The notes under the pieces: generated by a model | Seen by the model: the letters and a program-made list of their open reading frames with translations, nothing else | The model's database searches: none | Told to the model about the DNA's origin: nothing | Made by a program: the position numbers and the translations under genes | From: CAYONM01 sp964405325 | GTDB lineage: Bacteria > Planctomycetota > UBA11346 | Direction of reading: 5' to 3' | Length of the DNA stretch: 25,487 bases | Assembly (NCBI GenBank): GCA_964405325.1 | Contig: CAYONM010000028.1 | Span: forward strand, 1-25,487 | In this document: positions 24,019 to 25,487 of the stretch, in pieces | How the letters are laid out: each line of letters opens with the position of its first letter | Numbering within the stretch: position 1 is the first letter of the stretch

Positions 24019-25487
24019 ATGATCCCCGCCAAACAGTGTCTGATCCTGTGCCTGTTCGTCAGCCTGCTGCCAGCTGCGATTCCGGAGCCGACCCTGGTCG
24101 GCGACATCAGTGACAACGACTATGCCGATAGCCCAGGCGATGCCCGAGCCGGTATTGTTCGCCTGTTGGCGGTCGATGGCGTCGCCTACTGGACCCAATA
24201 CAGCGAAGCGACGGCGATCTCGCTCTGGTGCTCCCACGATGGCCAGGCACCGATCCTGCTGCACGACCATCTGCGTGGTGAGGTGCTGCAGATGGATCGT
24301 CACGAGGGGGCGGTCTACTACGCCATCGACGTCCGCAACGGCCGTACGCCGGGTGATGCGAACGCCAACTGGCTGCAGCTCTGGCGCAGCGAGGGGAGCC
24401 CGGAGACGACGCGCCTGGTGCATGAATTCGATGTCCCGGACCAGACCGAGCAGGGCACGCCGCGCAACACCGGCATCAAGCTGCTGTCGATCGCCGGTGA
24501 CCTCTATATCTGCGTCGGCTGGACCCATCAAAACAGCAACAATGGCTATTACAATGATTGGGGCGCGGGCATCGACCAGCTCTGGCGCTTCGATGGTGCC
24601 GATGGTCCGGTGGTGCAGCTGGCGGATTTCGAGGCTATGGGCCAGGATCTCTCCTTCGCCACTTTCGTCTATCTCGATGGTATGGCCTACGGCGTCGCGT
24701 ACCTGGAGGAGCATGGCACGGAACTGGTGCGCTTCGATCTCGCTCGACCACAAGATGGCATCGAGCTGGTGCATGATATCCACCCCGGCGCAGGCAGCGG
24801 TGCCCCGGACCTGGCCACATCGCGCCTGATCGATGGCGCCTTCTTCTTCACCGCCAATGACGGCACGCATGGCCGCGAACTCTGGCGCTGTGATAGCACG
24901 AGCACCACGATGGTCGCGGACATCCGGCCGGGCTCCGGCAGTTCGCGGCCCAATGCCCTGGCCCCCTACGGCGATCGCATCTATTTCGCCGCCACCGATG
25001 GCGAGCACGGCGGCGAGCTGTGGAGCATGGCCCGCGACGGCAGCGATGCGAAACTGAGCCTGGACCTGAATCCCGGCTCGAGCGGCTCCTTGATCCGACG
25101 CTTCATGCGGCACGGGGAGCATCTCTATTTCACCGCCTGGAACGCCGAGGAGGGCCGCGAGCTGTACCGCTACGATGGCGAGACGGCCGAGCTGTTCCAC
25201 GTCTTCCGTCCCGGCAGCGCCGGCCTCGCCAGCGAGGGCCGCGAAAGCAGCGACAACAGCCTGTCGGTCGGCGATGAATACGTCTTCAGTGGCGAGAACG
25301 ACGGCCTCTGGTATCTCGGCCCTGGCAGCGAGCAGCTGGTCCGGCTGGGCGACGTGATCCCCTTTACCAGCGGCACGAGCGGCCTGATCGCCAGCGATGG
25401 CCGGCTCTATTTTCCGGCCTATGACCCACAGATCGGGATCGAACTCCACAGCCTGCCGACCATCGCCAGCAGTGGCGACGTCCTGGA
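24019..25487 (+). CDS. Secreted ELW-repeat protein, partial (runs off the window)
   Basis: The frame stays open for 489 codons to the window end without a stop. From ATG 24019 the protein starts MIPAKQCLILCLFVSLLPAA, a Sec signal peptide, with GGAG six bases before the ATG; an in-frame ATG at 24007 lacks such a site. Repeats follow: DGTHGRELWRCD, DGEHGGELWSM, and weaker EEGRELYRYD and DIHPGAGSG/DIRPGSGSS/DLNPGSSGS blocks. These match the ELWxxDGT-type repeats of cell-surface and secreted proteins, which may form a beta-propeller. The function is unknown. A long antisense frame covers the same stretch but lacks these features. Confidence 0.85.
   Translation, partial: MIPAKQCLILCLFVSLLPAAIPEPTLVGDISDNDYADSPGDARAGIVRLLAVDGVAYWTQYSEATAISLWCSHDGQAPILLHDHLRGEVLQMDRHEGAVYYAIDVRNGRTPGDANANWLQLWRSEGSPETTRLVHEFDVPDQTEQGTPRNTGIKLLSIAGDLYICVGWTHQNSNNGYYNDWGAGIDQLWRFDGADGPVVQLADFEAMGQDLSFATFVYLDGMAYGVAYLEEHGTELVRFDLARPQDGIELVHDIHPGAGSGAPDLATSRLIDGAFFFTANDGTHGRELWRCDSTSTTMVADIRPGSGSSRPNALAPYGDRIYFAATDGEHGGELWSMARDGSDAKLSLDLNPGSSGSLIRRFMRHGEHLYFTAWNAEEGRELYRYDGETAELFHVFRPGSAGLASEGRESSDNSLSVGDEYVFSGENDGLWYLGPGSEQLVRLGDVIPFTSGTSGLIASDGRLYFPAYDPQIGIELHSLPTIASSGDVL

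Noticed and set aside
23941..25449. 502-aa antisense open frame
   Set aside because: It is a GC-rich shadow. The plus strand has the signal peptide, the ribosome binding site and ELW repeats.

Overview
The window looks like chromosomal DNA of a GC-rich bacterium, most likely Planctomycetota or another PVC lineage. The reasons are indirect: a dephospho-CoA kinase domain fused to Rho, a PolA with a full proofreading site, a GldF-GldG-type permease fusion, a GH57/DUF4912/glgC glycogen cluster and an ELW-repeat secreted protein. I cannot name a genus. The genes are chromosomal housekeeping and accessory genes; I see no phage, transposase or CRISPR array.

Layout. Every gene on the left (1-7754) is on the minus strand. 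Read in transcription order these are an Sm-like/helix-turn-helix protein, a zinc-ribbon acidic membrane protein overlapping rsmB by one base, tRNA-Arg(CCG) with a strong terminator, glnE, a phosphoglycolate-phosphatase-like HAD protein, and a small Tat-exported cysteine-rich DUF3795-type protein. Every gene on the right (8575-end) is on the plus strand: polA, a coaE-rho fusion, a glycogen cluster (glgC, an unknown 164-aa protein, a DUF4912 protein, a GH57 branching enzyme), a double-GNAT acetyltransferase, a three-gene Gld-type ABC exporter operon, and an ELW-repeat secreted protein cut by the window end.

The strand switch is an 820-bp gene-free divergent region. It holds a degenerate 8-bp/6-bp tandem array broken by a 100-N assembly gap, flanked by related direct-repeat modules and strong hairpins. 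Pieces of the same modules recur upstream of glgC and, more weakly, at the left window edge, so a dispersed intergenic repeat family is present. Two adjacent hairpins in this family appear to be kept paired despite base changes. This is the best candidate here for something undescribed.

Functional themes. glnE controls glutamine synthetase activity. GlgC makes ADP-glucose, and the GH57 enzyme introduces branches into the alpha-glucan; the 164-aa and DUF4912 proteins are probable accessories. The Gld-like ATPase, the permease with its periplasmic GldG-like half, and the DUF4340 protein form one translationally coupled exporter. The rho gene has a C-rich, G-poor leader that fits autoregulation through a rut site.

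Gene-poor stretches. Region 7755-8574 is described in the features. Region 13512-13791 holds a terminator and a repeat copy. Region 16336-16575 holds one hairpin. Region 18151-18390 holds a long-loop inverted repeat. In 23746-24018 I see nothing convincing beyond the ribosome binding site of the last gene.
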